NCBI RefSeq assembly: GCF_040436345.1 | Contig: NC_133236.1 | Coordinates: 16,757,466 to 16,821,465, forward strand | Length of the DNA stretch: 64,000 bases | DNA from: Pagrus major | Lineage: Eukaryota > Chordata > Actinopteri > Spariformes > Sparidae | Direction: 5' to 3' | Shown here: one piece after another, positions 49,601 through 61,900 of the stretch | Layout: each line of letters starts with the position of its first letter | Numbering within the stretch: position 1 is the first letter of the stretch | The notes under the pieces: generated by a model | Databases searched by the model: none | Told to the model about the DNA's origin: nothing | The model's input: the letters and a program-made list of their open reading frames with translations, nothing else | Program-made: the position numbers and the translations under genes

Positions 49601-51839
49601 CCTTAGTTTTCCTTTTTTTAATCATCAGTCACGCAGGATCATAGGAACCTGTATTTATCTTGTGTATTTTTTTTTTTCCCCAAAAAAATGTTCAAATGAG
49701 TAACCCCACGTGACTAATGACTGAATATAGTCTGATACACAAAGGGCTGTATCTCAATAACTACAAAGAGTTATATCAGATGCTTGGCACTATTGGATTG
49801 AAAACAACTTCAATTCCAACAATATGTGCTTTGGTCCAGTGTAAATCTGATATTTAGCCTGTCAAATAATGGATGGAATGGAATGTAACTAAGTACATGT
49901 ACTCAAGTACTGTACTATTCCATTTTCTGCTACTTTATACTTCCACTCCACTACATCTTAGAGACAAATATTGTACTTTTTACTCCGCTACATTGCTTTT
50001 ACACATGCTTTTACAACATTGAGTAAAGATAATGTGTTAAAAACTTACTAGTAATAGTAAAAGTGAAAGTCAACCATACGAGAAGTTCCTGAATAAAAGT
50101 CTAAAGTATCTGATATTGATTGAATGTACTTAGATATCAAAGGTACAAGTAAAGTAAAATTATACATATATTTACCTGCATGTACGCATATATTGTACAG
50201 TATGGGTCAACAGGTGATCAGATCAGATCCGGTATTCAACATTATTCTTTTTATTTGAAGTAGGGTTTTGTTTTGTTTTTCGTTTTTTTTTTAAACTGAT
50301 TGCCATATTAAATGTGCTACTATGGCTCTGATGCAGCATGCAATCTACAAAGTCACTTTAACTAAAAATAAAATAAATTAAATGGGGTAAAAGAACAATA
50401 TTTGACTCCAGAATGTAGTGGAGTGGAAGTATAAACAGGCCTGCGGAGTAATGGAATACATACATAATTAGGATACAAAAAAGAGTGAAACCAAATATAC
50501 TTACTATTAAGATTGAATAAAAGTCTTTTTATTGATATTTCTCTAGTTTTTATTTGCACGTGTTTGGTAGTGAGGTTATTCAAGAGTGATGGAAAGTAAT
50601 CAAGCTACATTACTTTACTATGATACTTGGATTACATTACTGACAACATTTTTTAATAGGTAATTAGTAACTGTATTGGAATAGATTTTTAAAGTAACCC
50701 TCCTAACCCGATCAAGTATCAAAAGTACAAGTAAAATTATTTTAATCAGTGGGGTTATTTAATGACTGAATGAATGAAATTATACATATACTGTATGTAT
50801 ATGTATATATTTACATGTATGTGCATATATATAGTCAGGGTTGGGAGGATTACTTTAAAAAATGTATTCTGATGCAGTTACTTATAAACTGTTAAAAATT
50901 TTAGTCAATAACGTAATCTAAGTATCACAATATTAAAGCAATGTAATTTGATCACTTTCCATTACTTTTGGATTACCTCAATACCAAACATATGCAAATA
51001 AAGACAAGAGACAATTAATCTTAATATGGTTTTATTAAGGATCAGAGTGATATTGTGTGAGACTCATGAAGTGATGTAATGTGTGCACATAAAAGACTAG
51101 TATATCATTCTTTATTTTAAAATTGTAATCGCCCTTTTTACTGAATTTATCTGCGATCTGATAACGTCTTTTTTTCTGCAACTTTACCAGAATACAGTTA
51201 CCTTTTTTTGTATCCTAATTACGTAATCCCATTACATGTATTCTGTTACTCCCCAAGCCTGTGTATGGTCTACCAATGATCGGATCAGCATGACTAATTT
51301 ATTGTTCCATTAGAGCTACTTTAAGAAAAAAAATGTTTTCAGTATAATTATTTAATACAACATACACTACTCAAAATGAGTTAGGGATATTGGGATGTGG
51401 GTGCATATATGCATAAATGTGTCCAAAAATATTCACAAAACACAAAATAAAGATTCAGAAAACAGGATGCAAGGAGTGCTGCTTCTTTTTGGAAAATAGT
51501 GCCCCTCTGGTGGAGACGGATTGAAAGGGCTCTAACAAAGAGAATGTCTCTGGATATATACACTGAAAGCTGCCCAATACCCAGGTTTGAACGGGGAACT
51601 AGACTTTTCTCCATTTTTATAACTCCTTTTTTCTCCCAAGGCATCTGAGACCTTAAAAGTCTGAAAAAGTTATTCTACGCATTTAAGAAGTGACTAATTG
51701 ATGCTTTTCTGAGTGTAATGAAATAATTAAAAGTTTGAAGAGTTTGTGTATGTAAATTTTTCTATTACCTTGCTTACTGTTTGGGATTTTTTTCTGCTTA
51801 ACTTGCTTAGTCTTTTGATTTTAACTACCTAATTATGTG
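49601..51839. other. Intergenic stretch rich in AGTA-type repeat
   Basis: Copies of the TACTCAAGTACTGTACTATT / ACAAGTAAAATTATTTTAAT repeat at 49870-50170 and 50600-51260. No gene. Confidence 0.5.
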
Positions 51840-52440
51840 ACTACCAACCTGCTCATACTGACGATGTGACAGTCTACCTACCTGCATAGTTGTCCAGACC
51901 AATCATGTTACTGCTCACCCGTCTTCATTGATCATGTGGCTGACTGTCTAGACTAGGGCTGCACAATATTTATCAGACAGATAAATTATTGGCCCAATAA
52001 TGTAAAAAATTTACATTATCGGTTATCGGCAGATAAAGAAATTATAGCCGATAATACAAAGCCAAAATGCTTTTGTTGACTTAACAAGTGCAGCATCTAC
52101 ACACAGTAGGTGGTGGTATGCACCTTTAAAGTTGTTTTGTGAGCAGCCAATAGAAACAGAGAAGAACAACAACAAACATGCTGTTGTCTTGCTCATAACG
52201 CTGAGCTGCTTGGCTGTGTATAGCACAACACAAGGGGAAAAGTCTTGTCACAGCAATGAGTATCAAATAAATAATCTTTGCTCACTACATCTTAGCCTTT
52301 CTTACACTCAGGTTTGCAGGTCGGGTAATTATCGGTTATCGTATCGACTTAAAAAAATTAATATTGTGCATTCCTAGTCAAGACCAATCATGTTACCACT
52401 AACCTGGCTATACTGATCATGTGACTGTCTGCTAACCTTT
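51840..52440. repeat. Diverged minisatellite (about 50-60 bp units) split by a MITE
   Basis: Three related units: the first near 51835-51890, then CAGACCAATCATGTTACTGC ... GATCATGTGGCTGACTGTCT (51895-51950), then CAAGACCAATCATGTTACCA ... GATCATGTGACTGTCTGC (52380-52432). The 51954-52376 element sits between units two and three. Confidence 0.65.
51954..52376. mobile_element. hAT-type MITE (TAGGGCTGCACAATATT), 8-bp TSD with one mismatch
   Basis: Starts TAGGGCTGCACAATATT and ends AATATTGTGCATTCCTA. Flanked by GTCTAGAC (51946-51953) and GTCAAGAC (52377-52384). 423 bp; internal ATCGGTTATCG motifs; no transposase. A related copy lies at 55905-56525. Confidence 0.85.
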
Positions 52441-52739
52441 AAATGTAAGAACCCAAAGGTGGCCATTTTGTACTGCCCTGATGAAGGCCTAGCTGAAATG
52501 CATAGGCATGTGTTTACTGATGTTGTGATTGAACAGCCATGATCAATTAATTAAAGGCTTCTTGACTCATTACACTCTTGGTGCCTCAGACTTTTTCAAC
52601 AATTCTGAAAAATCCAGATATGCAACAGAATTAACAATCAAGAGAAACACTAAAATATGCCTGACTAATTGTGTTGGGTACAGTGTGTACAGTGTGCTCA
52701 TCTGCTCCCCTCCTGCGATGAACACTTGTAGGTACAACA

Positions 52740-52929
52740 CCCACTGCGCATGCGCAGAGCCGACGGCCGCCTTGCATTTCTTCCCAGACATCATCACAGG
52801 TTGAAGTGAACATCCTCCTCCACCAGGAGCGATCTTCTGCCTTTATTTCTGCTCTGTTTTTCTTTTTCTCCGCCGCTGCTGCTGCCGCGGTGTGAATTCA
52901 AACAGCACGGAGGGAGCAGAAGCCATAAG
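52740..52929 (+). promoter_or_regulatory. maco1: maco1 promoter / 5' UTR with palindromic NRF1 site
   Basis: TGCGCATGCGCA at 52745-52756 is a perfect palindrome matching the NRF1 consensus (YGCGCAYGCGCR), about 175 bp upstream of the ATG. CpG density rises from here to about 53170. NRF1 sites are typical of TATA-less CpG promoters; binding is inferred. Confidence 0.55.
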
Positions 52930-55900
52930 ATGAAGAAACGCTATGTGGACGCGAACAGGCTACGGAAAATGAAGAAACTGAAGATAACGGAGAAGCTGTC
53001 TGAAAGGTAGCTAGCGCCCGCGAGAGCCGCGTCGCCTGGCGGAGGCTGCTTTTGTTGTGGTGTCCGTCTTTGTGTGAATTTCAGCCGTCGTCACCTGTCT
53101 GCCTCACATCTCCGTCACTTCACCCGTGTCTCGCGTTTAAACGGCGAACCGGTCCGGAGCTATAATGCGGTCCAGTAGCGGCTGAGCTGCGGGGACGGGC
53201 ACGTAGACATGATGTGCGAGTTACTTCAGCCGACATTTGTTTACAGAAAGACAGAAATGAGCAGCTGTGCAAGTTAACGTCGGCCTGCTTCTCCCCAGGC
53301 TCTTACATCTGCTTTTACACCAAGTGACACCCTCGTTTAACGCGTTATTCTGGTGTTACGTGTTGATATTGACTGTGTTCCCCCAATAGACCGACGTGAA
53401 ACAGCTCGTCCTGCACATAAAATCATAATTTGAAAGCGTCTAGACAGAGTCCAGACAAGAAAATGTTGCCTCAGCAGAAAAGAAACCACTTGTTTTAATT
53501 GTGCATTGTTTCACATGAGACGGGGAATTAACACAGTTTAATATCTTGGATTTTAAAACCACAAACATTGTCCTCATGAATTAGCTAGGCAGTCACTGCC
53601 CATTATTTAAAGTAACTTGCACATGTGTCAGCTATGCTAATGAAATAAAATTAAAAAAAGACCTGTAATATAAACAAAAATACACTCTGTTGGTAATATT
53701 GCAAGGTAGACTTGCTGTTGTCCTTCCTTCCTCTCTCTCTCTGTCTCTGTACTCATAAATCTTAACAATGCATTTTTGTTTAATATTTGGCAGATTTATT
53801 TAAAATGCTAGTGAAGCAAATTAAAAACACACTCTCGCTAAAATTATGAGGCAAATATGAACTTATATAAAGAATCCAAGATGCTGTTGTCATCCCCTTT
53901 CTGTCCCATCGCACTCTTATAGTGAAATTATTGCTTTTTGTTGTTGTGGAATAACTTGCACGTTTACTATCTGTTGTAAAAAAAAATACAAATACACTTT
54001 ATATAAGTAACATTAAAAAGGGAGATTTGGGCTACGTGCAGTAGGATGCTGTGGTGCTCCCTCTCTCCTCCAGATGAAATATTGCCATGGTTACCAAACA
54101 AAGAAGGGGTGATGTGATAGCAGCCTATGGATGAGCAGAACAAAGGAGCAAACCACAGCCCCTGTTTGGCTCGTGGTTGCCTAATAAAATGAATGAGGGA
54201 ACAGTCATTGTTCTTCAGCACCTCTACTTAAAAGATCGGACTGCATTTGTAAGACGCAGCTGCTCAATTATAGGTTTGGAGACGTGTATCCGGTTTCTAG
54301 TTCTGTATTTGCTTCTGCTTAACGCCTTGGCTTAACAGGCTTCATTGTATCTAGAATGTCTTTATTTACCAGAATCAGAGCCAAGAGCAGAAATCTTTGT
54401 CCGAACTGAACACACCCCCTCACTGATGTCTATTGATATATAAACAGTGATGGATTTTCTACTATTCTTCTGTCTTTGTGCAGTGCGTACACCGTCCTGA
54501 AGTTTATGATGATGTGGACGCTGGTGCTGCTGGCAGATTTCATCCTCGAATTCAGACTGGAGTATCTGTGGCCATGCTGGCTCTTCTTTGGGAGCGTTTA
54601 CACCACTTTCCACTGCCATGGGCTGGTGAGAACCCCTACTGTGTGATTTCATCTCGTGTGAAGCGGCCCAGATGATTATTATCCCAGAGTGAATCCAGTG
54701 TATCTTTACTGACATTAATGTTTTCTTTGTTTGCAGGTTATCTGTGTTGTTTTTGTCTGTGCTGCCTTCACTCTGGACATCTTTTGTTTAATTTTTGTTC
54801 CTTTGCACTGGCTGTTTTTTGTGGCTAGCACCTATGTGTTATTCAATTACATATGGCACACAGGTGAGTATGTGGATTATTGTTTGTTTTTGCCCACATG
54901 TGTGATAAAATATGCCAAACTCTGTTCTTCTCATAAATATCAAATGATAAGTTTGCCCCAAAAATGAGAATTCAGTCATCATCCTCTCACTCTCATGCCA
55001 ATGGAAAGTCGGGTTAAGTCTCGTACTCCACAAAACATTTCTGGAGCTTCACAGCAAAACAGTGTTCTCCTAAAAAACTGAAGCACATAAAACGCCTCAA
55101 AACAGCTCGTCTGGTATAATCCAAGTCTTCAGAAGTCCAGAGATCCCAAAATTGGTTTTAAGATTTTAAAACATATTTGTTTATTATATTGATTTAAACC
55201 CGTGTTGCACAGTTGAGCCCATGCACCCACTTCAGACGGGGCGTGTGCTAACACTGTTAGCTTAGCAGCTACAGTGAAGATTTTGGCTTTAAAAAGGGTT
55301 TAAATAACATCTTTTTAATGTTGGACAAGCTGTATGGAGCCTTTTGTGTTTTGTTTTGTTTTCTGTTGTACTTTTCGTTTTAAAACAAGTCCCCATCTAC
55401 ATCAGTTCCAGAAATGTTTTGTGGACTACAAACTTCACTTGACTTTCCTTTGTTGTGAGGGTGTGTAGATATCGACTGTTTTTTCATTTTTGGGTGAACT
55501 TATACCTTTTAAGATGCGTAATGAAAGCGGTCCTTTTCTAAATTGAATTTTGAGTATTCTTTCTTTCTTTCCTCAGAAAAAGGCATCTGTATATCAACGG
55601 TATCCCTGTGGATTCTGCTCGTGTACACAGAGGCGTCACTGCGACTCAAAGACCTTAAAACCTCTCATGCCAACCTGTCTCATCTTTTTGCTGCACACTG
55701 GTACATTGATTTGATACAAATTAAGACCATTGGATTTTAAGAATGTTGATGTCTGACATAAAATGAATTGCGCTGATTTAGAATTAAACTTGTATTAATC
55801 TCCTGTTTGATATAATGAAGTGGACTTAATGTTTTTCATCATAGTTTCCTGCAGTCAGTTCACTTTTATGCTACTAGGTGATGACCTGATGAAGTAAAAA

Positions 55901-58900
55901 TGTATTGGTGCACAATATATATTGGGATATTATGAACTGTATATATTTATTGGTATCAGTGAAATTATAGCCGATAATTAGAGATGATAATATGGGGCCA
56001 AATTGCTTTTTATTTCATTTCACTCAACCAGCACATCATCTACACTCTGGAAAAGTAGGAGACAGTGTGTACTTTCACAGATGGTTTACAATCCGCTGAT
56101 AAACACAGAGAAGAAGTGCAGAACGCAATAAATGTTCTGCAAGTGTTCCAAGGGTTTTTACACAACAAATAGTTGTTTTTCTTTTCAAAAAAGAGACAAA
56201 TCCAACACACTCTTCTGGCAGAAAGGTTAAAAAGCCTTTATTTAGGTGGCTATTTCTTACTGAAATTAAAAGCATTGACAGTGCACGTTAAAGATGAGCT
56301 GAGTAGCAACCGCAGCACCCTTTATAAATATACAAGATAACTGCACGCACCTCATCACATCTTGGCCTGTCTTACCTTCAGGTTTGCATAAACTAGAGTG
56401 TAGAAACCTCCTTTAAATTACAAAAATGTGTAATTATCCTTTATCTTATTGGTATCGGCCATAAGAAGAGGGTAATTATCGGTTATCTGTATCAGCTGAA
56501 TAATATCCATATCACGCATCCCTATGAAAATATATAAATAATGTAATGATTAATAATACAAATCTGTTAGCCAGGATGTGTTTATATCACATATTCTAAC
56601 TGTGTCTTTTCCCCTTCGTGTTCTCATTCAGCATCGGATATCCTGTAGTGTATCTGGGGTTTTATGCCACCTGCTACTTCACCAACATCTTTAAGTTGCG
56701 CATACAGAAAGCAGTGCAGAGTGAGAACGACTTCCACATGCACCTCCTGCAGCACTCACTCCCTCCAGGCCTGCAGGTTTACCCCAAGACTGGCACAGAT
56801 GGCAGCAGCAGTGAGTCTTCTGCACCACTTCCATTTATACACACTTGTTTCTGCCATTTTTACAATCTGCAGGATGATTCTAATTTAAGTTTGTTTGATC
56901 CATGAGATCAGAGGGTTGAGTTTCTGCAGGCGCTGCTCTTGTGTTTGTGTGATCATCACTCAAAGTAACCACTCAGTGCTCTGCTGTTTAGTCCAAATGA
57001 ACAATGGGAAAGGTTTGCCAGAAACTGGGTGTTAAGAACGTCGATTATAAATGCAAAAGATTATCATACACTTAATAATGTGTATCAGTGAAATCCTCTA
57101 GATTTTCTACACTTCAATCTAATTGAAGTTAATTCACAAATTCTTCAGTTAATGAGTCATGCTTTTATCACACAATTCAATAACATCCCTTATTTTTCAT
57201 CCAAGTGGAAATGGTGACAGAACTCGCATGGCAGCAAATATTTCTCAGAGAACACAATTTTTTGTGTCTGCTTGGTGATGTTAATTTGTGGTTTGTGATA
57301 AGCGGACGGCTGCACTTTCATTTTAATACTTTTTGATGCTTTTTTCTGGTATTAATACCAGAGAAGGTCAGTTAGGGAAGGAGTAAAGATGAGTCAATCC
57401 TGCGTAGGTAAAGTTAGGAACAATCCTTTTGACTGCAGGGAAAAAAACAATGTGTGTCTAAACCATTTTCAAATTATTTTTTTTGTTTTTTTTGTCTATA
57501 CACAACTTACTCCCAGTCTGTTTAGTAAAATTTCCCAAATCCATTGTTACATATTTCCAGGACAATCCTCTCTCAATTTTCCATTAGATTAACAATTGCG
57601 ACTAACAATTATTTTCATTGTTGATTAATGAGCCAATTATATTACTTTTTAAACAATTAATCGTTTATTTGTGATGTCTTCAAATTGCTTCTTTTGCCCA
57701 ACCAATAGTCCAAAACTCCAACGACTCTTAATTTACTATCATAATTGGCAAAAAAAAAAAAAAGCAGCAACTCCTCACATTTAAGAAGCTGGAGCCAACA
57801 ACGTTTGAGATTTTTGCTTGAAAAATGAAATGTATGTGGGCAGTGATTGTTATATAGATTGAAACTGATGTATATATTTTTGTACATGAAGAGCATAAAC
57901 AAGCCTTAATTGTTGCAGCTCTACAAAAAAAACGTAAATAATATTTTCACTCTTCATATGCCAGATACAGAATTAAGACCCTAATAGAGCAATGATAGTA
58001 TCCTTTTTTGTTTTTTGTCTGTACTCACAGGCTCAAAATGGAAGATAAAGCCTGAGTCGACTCAGTATCAGTGTCAGAATGGTGCTGTAGTGGCCCACGA
58101 TGAGGGACACACAGTGGACTGCCTCCAGATCCGTAGCGAGGACAGAGCAACGGAGAAAGGAACCCACGAGGTGAGGTCAGCTGAATCAAACCGGCGGACG
58201 TCATCATCCAAACCCGGTGAGTCCAGAGATCTGCTCCACTGTGGGGCGGGAGGACCAGAATCCTCTATGACCCCGGAAAATCTACCTCAAGATGAGCAAG
58301 GAGGCAAAGCCACACGGACGGCTAAAAGCTCCTCGCCGAAAGCCCGCAGAGGCAGCACGAACACTCCTTCACCGCCTGCAGGGAGGACTGAGAAGAAACA
58401 GAGATCCAGCTCGAAGACAGTCAGCCCAAACCGGGATGTAACAGACAAGAGTGCCACAGCAGCTCAGAATTACCACGCTGAACAGATGACCAAGTATGGC
58501 ACTCTTGAAATTGCTTCCGTTCAGCTTGAAAGTAGGGCACGTGAAGATGAAACCAGAGCTAAATATCTCTGTCTTTTGCTTTAATTTTCAGGCTGGAGCA
58601 GGAGCTGAGGCGGCTGAAGGGCGAGCTGCAGACAAGCCGGCAGGGTGAGCAGGAGCTGCGGAGCCACATCTGCAACTTGACCAACAGCGAGAGGAGCCTG
58701 AGACCAGAGGTTTCCCTGCTCAGACAGTCCAACATGCTGCTCCAGAGCAAGTGAGTCACCCACCAGAACCACTGCTGAGATCTTGTCTTTGGCTCCCTCT
58801 GTGGGCTGTTTTACATATTACATAAGTCTATAAATAAAAAAGTGAGTCCAAGCAGAAATGCTGCGAGAACTGATGTTGTCTGTGAAAGTAAAACTGTTTT

Positions 58901-61900
58901 TTTGGGCAGATGTTTTAATCCTCAAAAGATCTGATGGATCTATTTTTAAGCTGGGCCATAATTAATATCATATGAAGTCATATTTCATGTTGCGGGATTG
59001 TGGCTCGCAATTCTCATCCATAATTCTCATCCATAAATGAATGATAAGTACTTGAACTAAATCTTTTACAGCATTAGATCTTAAATTCATGAGAATATTT
59101 GATTTTTATTTCTCATTCAAATTGTTTGTGGGCTACTATAACACAATCTGACCTGTGTGATGAGCCTGAATTGGAGTTTGATCATGATACTTCGGAAGCT
59201 TAACCCATTAATGACTAACAACTATTTTTAGTATGTTAAGGAAAAGCTCCACAGATTTGTTTTCTGTAAGAGGTAGAAACGCAGAATCTGCTGTGGAAAC
59301 TGTGAAGACAGGTCGCTACACATGACAAAATTAAAATTTCTGATTTCACCTAGTAATCATGCCTTGCCAATTAGAAGACAAAGAATCACAATCGAAGACG
59401 ATGAGTTCCCACATGTTTCTATAGGGTTCATGTTTATGGCTGTGTTCTGGTCGACTGAACTGATGACATCTGTTCCTTTTTGAGATGTGTGTTTGTCTGT
59501 GTGTGTGTGTGAAAAGTAAAGGGAGACAAAGGAACAATAAAGTTAAGATGGGTTGAAAAACTGAGATTTAAAACAGCTATTTATTTACACTGAAAAAGGA
59601 AGACTATAAAAACATGTATTGTGTTTTACTTAGTAGTAAAAATGTGACCACACAGTTTTATCTGGAAAAACAGATTAGTACTCAAAGCACATTTACTCAA
59701 TCCTTCCAGTCACAGATGAACTCTCTGAACACATTTCCACATCAAATCCACATCCACCTGCCAGAGGCTTCTAATCTTGTTTGAGATGAACATGTTATGC
59801 ATAGTTTTGATAAGACATGCTCCAGTTTTTTTAAAGCAAGGTGTTCCCCAGTGACAACTAAAACATCTCCTGTCTGTTTTTGAGGCAGTGACCCACTTAT
59901 TTACAGCCTCATGTTTGCCATTACTTAAAGTGAGTTTAATGCTTTTCCTTCAGGATTCTGTGTCTAACTAAAACCAAGCAGAGGGACAAACAGAGCAGCG
60001 CGATGCTGGAGAAGAAGACCAGAGCAGAGACGGAGGCCAGACTCTCTGCCGAGAGACAGTTGGCTGAGCTTCAGGCCCAGAAACTGGAGGAAGCAGCCAG
60101 CACAGCACGGAGCCTAACAAACAGGTAAAATAATTTCTGCCTGGAAAGTAAAGCTGGATCTGCAGGTGTTTGCTACTGATTATAATTAAATGCTGTCATG
60201 AGCGTATCCCAAACATTTGAAGAAATTGTTTGAATTATGATTATTAGTTTGAGAGTTTGGTTGAGGAGATCGATACCACTGTCATGTCTGTGTTCAGTAC
60301 AAATCTGGAGCCAGCAGCTGATTAACTTAGCTTCACATAAAGACCGGAAATCTCTGCTCTCTGATGGTCAGAAAAGCTGCCTACATGTAGCGTTGGGAAG
60401 TAACGTAGTACAGATATCTGTATTTATTTTATTTATTTATCTGTATCTGTATTTATTTTTCTGACAACATTTTTACTTTACCTCTGTGCATTTGAACACA
60501 AATATCTGTACTTTCTACTCCTTACATTTTTACAAAACTCATTACTTTAGTTTTAATGCATTTGAGGGGAATTATCAATTATTTGTATTTTTGCATTATT
60601 GCATGGTGTCTTCCCAACATCACAATATCATGCATGGCAGATGTAGCAAGACAACACAACTTAAAAGACGTAAGAAGAGAGAAACAGACAGAGAGTAAGA
60701 CTTGAATCAAGTCCCCAGGAAGAGCAACAGGCTTTGAAGCCAATTTTCGTAGAGGCCAAACTGTGCAATTACATCGTCACATGATGCCTGACTTTTTGCC
60801 ATAAGCTTACATTGTGAAAGCAGCTGTAAAAACAATGGATCCATTTATTTGAGCATCACAACCCCCGCAAAATGATTTGTTTCACTGTCAGAATTTGATC
60901 CAATAAAATTTGGAAAGCCTAGAATAGCCGCAAGATTAAATTATTTCATCTCTATTTAAGTTAGCCGGGCGCTAAACTGGAAGTTAGATGGCTCGTTCAG
61001 CGCAAGTCAGTGACCCTGCAGTCCTCTGCCTTATTTTCTCAATTTTATACTGTGCTCGGGATGCTTTACCAACCCAAAATGTTGGTATTTGACATCCTGG
61101 GAATCAACTATCTCTGTGGTGTGTTTACAAACAGCTCAGACAAGTCGTACTGATTCTACGTTTAAGTTTAATAGTCTTTGAATTATATTAATATGAAGTG
61201 AAGCTCAGTTAGCTTTGCACAGAAATGGCAGGTAGAAATGTCCTTAAGAGGGAAACTTTTTACTTCTATACTTTGAGTACATTTCAGATCCTGCACTGTC
61301 TTACTTTTACTTGAGTAAAGAAGTTGAATCAGTACTTCTACTTTTAGAAGTTTAAGTATCTGTACTTCTACTTGGATAATGAATGTGTGTACTTTTGCCA
61401 CCTCTGCCTACACGTTATACTACAAAACACCATTTGTGGTTCCTTGGGCTGTAACTAATGATTATCTTCCTTGTTGATTAATCTGTCAATTATTTTCTTT
61501 TATCAGTGTCAGAAAATTGTGAAAAAAAATGTGTGTTTCCCGAAGCCCAAGATGATGTCCTCAAATGTCTTGTTTTGTCCACAACCCAAAAATATTCAGT
61601 TTACTGTCGTAGAGGAGTAAAGACACCAGAAAATATTCTCATTTAAAAAGCTGGAATTTTGACTTACTTAAACCTATTAATCTATTTTCAAAATGGTTGG
61701 CAATTAATTTAATACTTGACAACTACTTGATTAATCCTGGCATCTCTAGTGTTTTCCCAGGGGATATGTGTGGGAGTATTTCGCATATTTATTAAAATAT
61801 ATATTTAAGTCACTGTGAACAGCCAAGAAACAGTCCAGGACAAAACAACCGATTTTTGTTTATACACGTTTGATTTTGTGTGCTTTTAAACAAACAGTAT

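Noticed and set aside
58015-58584. 189-codon plus-strand frame as an independent gene
   Set aside because: It is exon 6 of the macoilin gene (58031-58493) read through into flanking introns; splice sites and phase place it within the larger gene.
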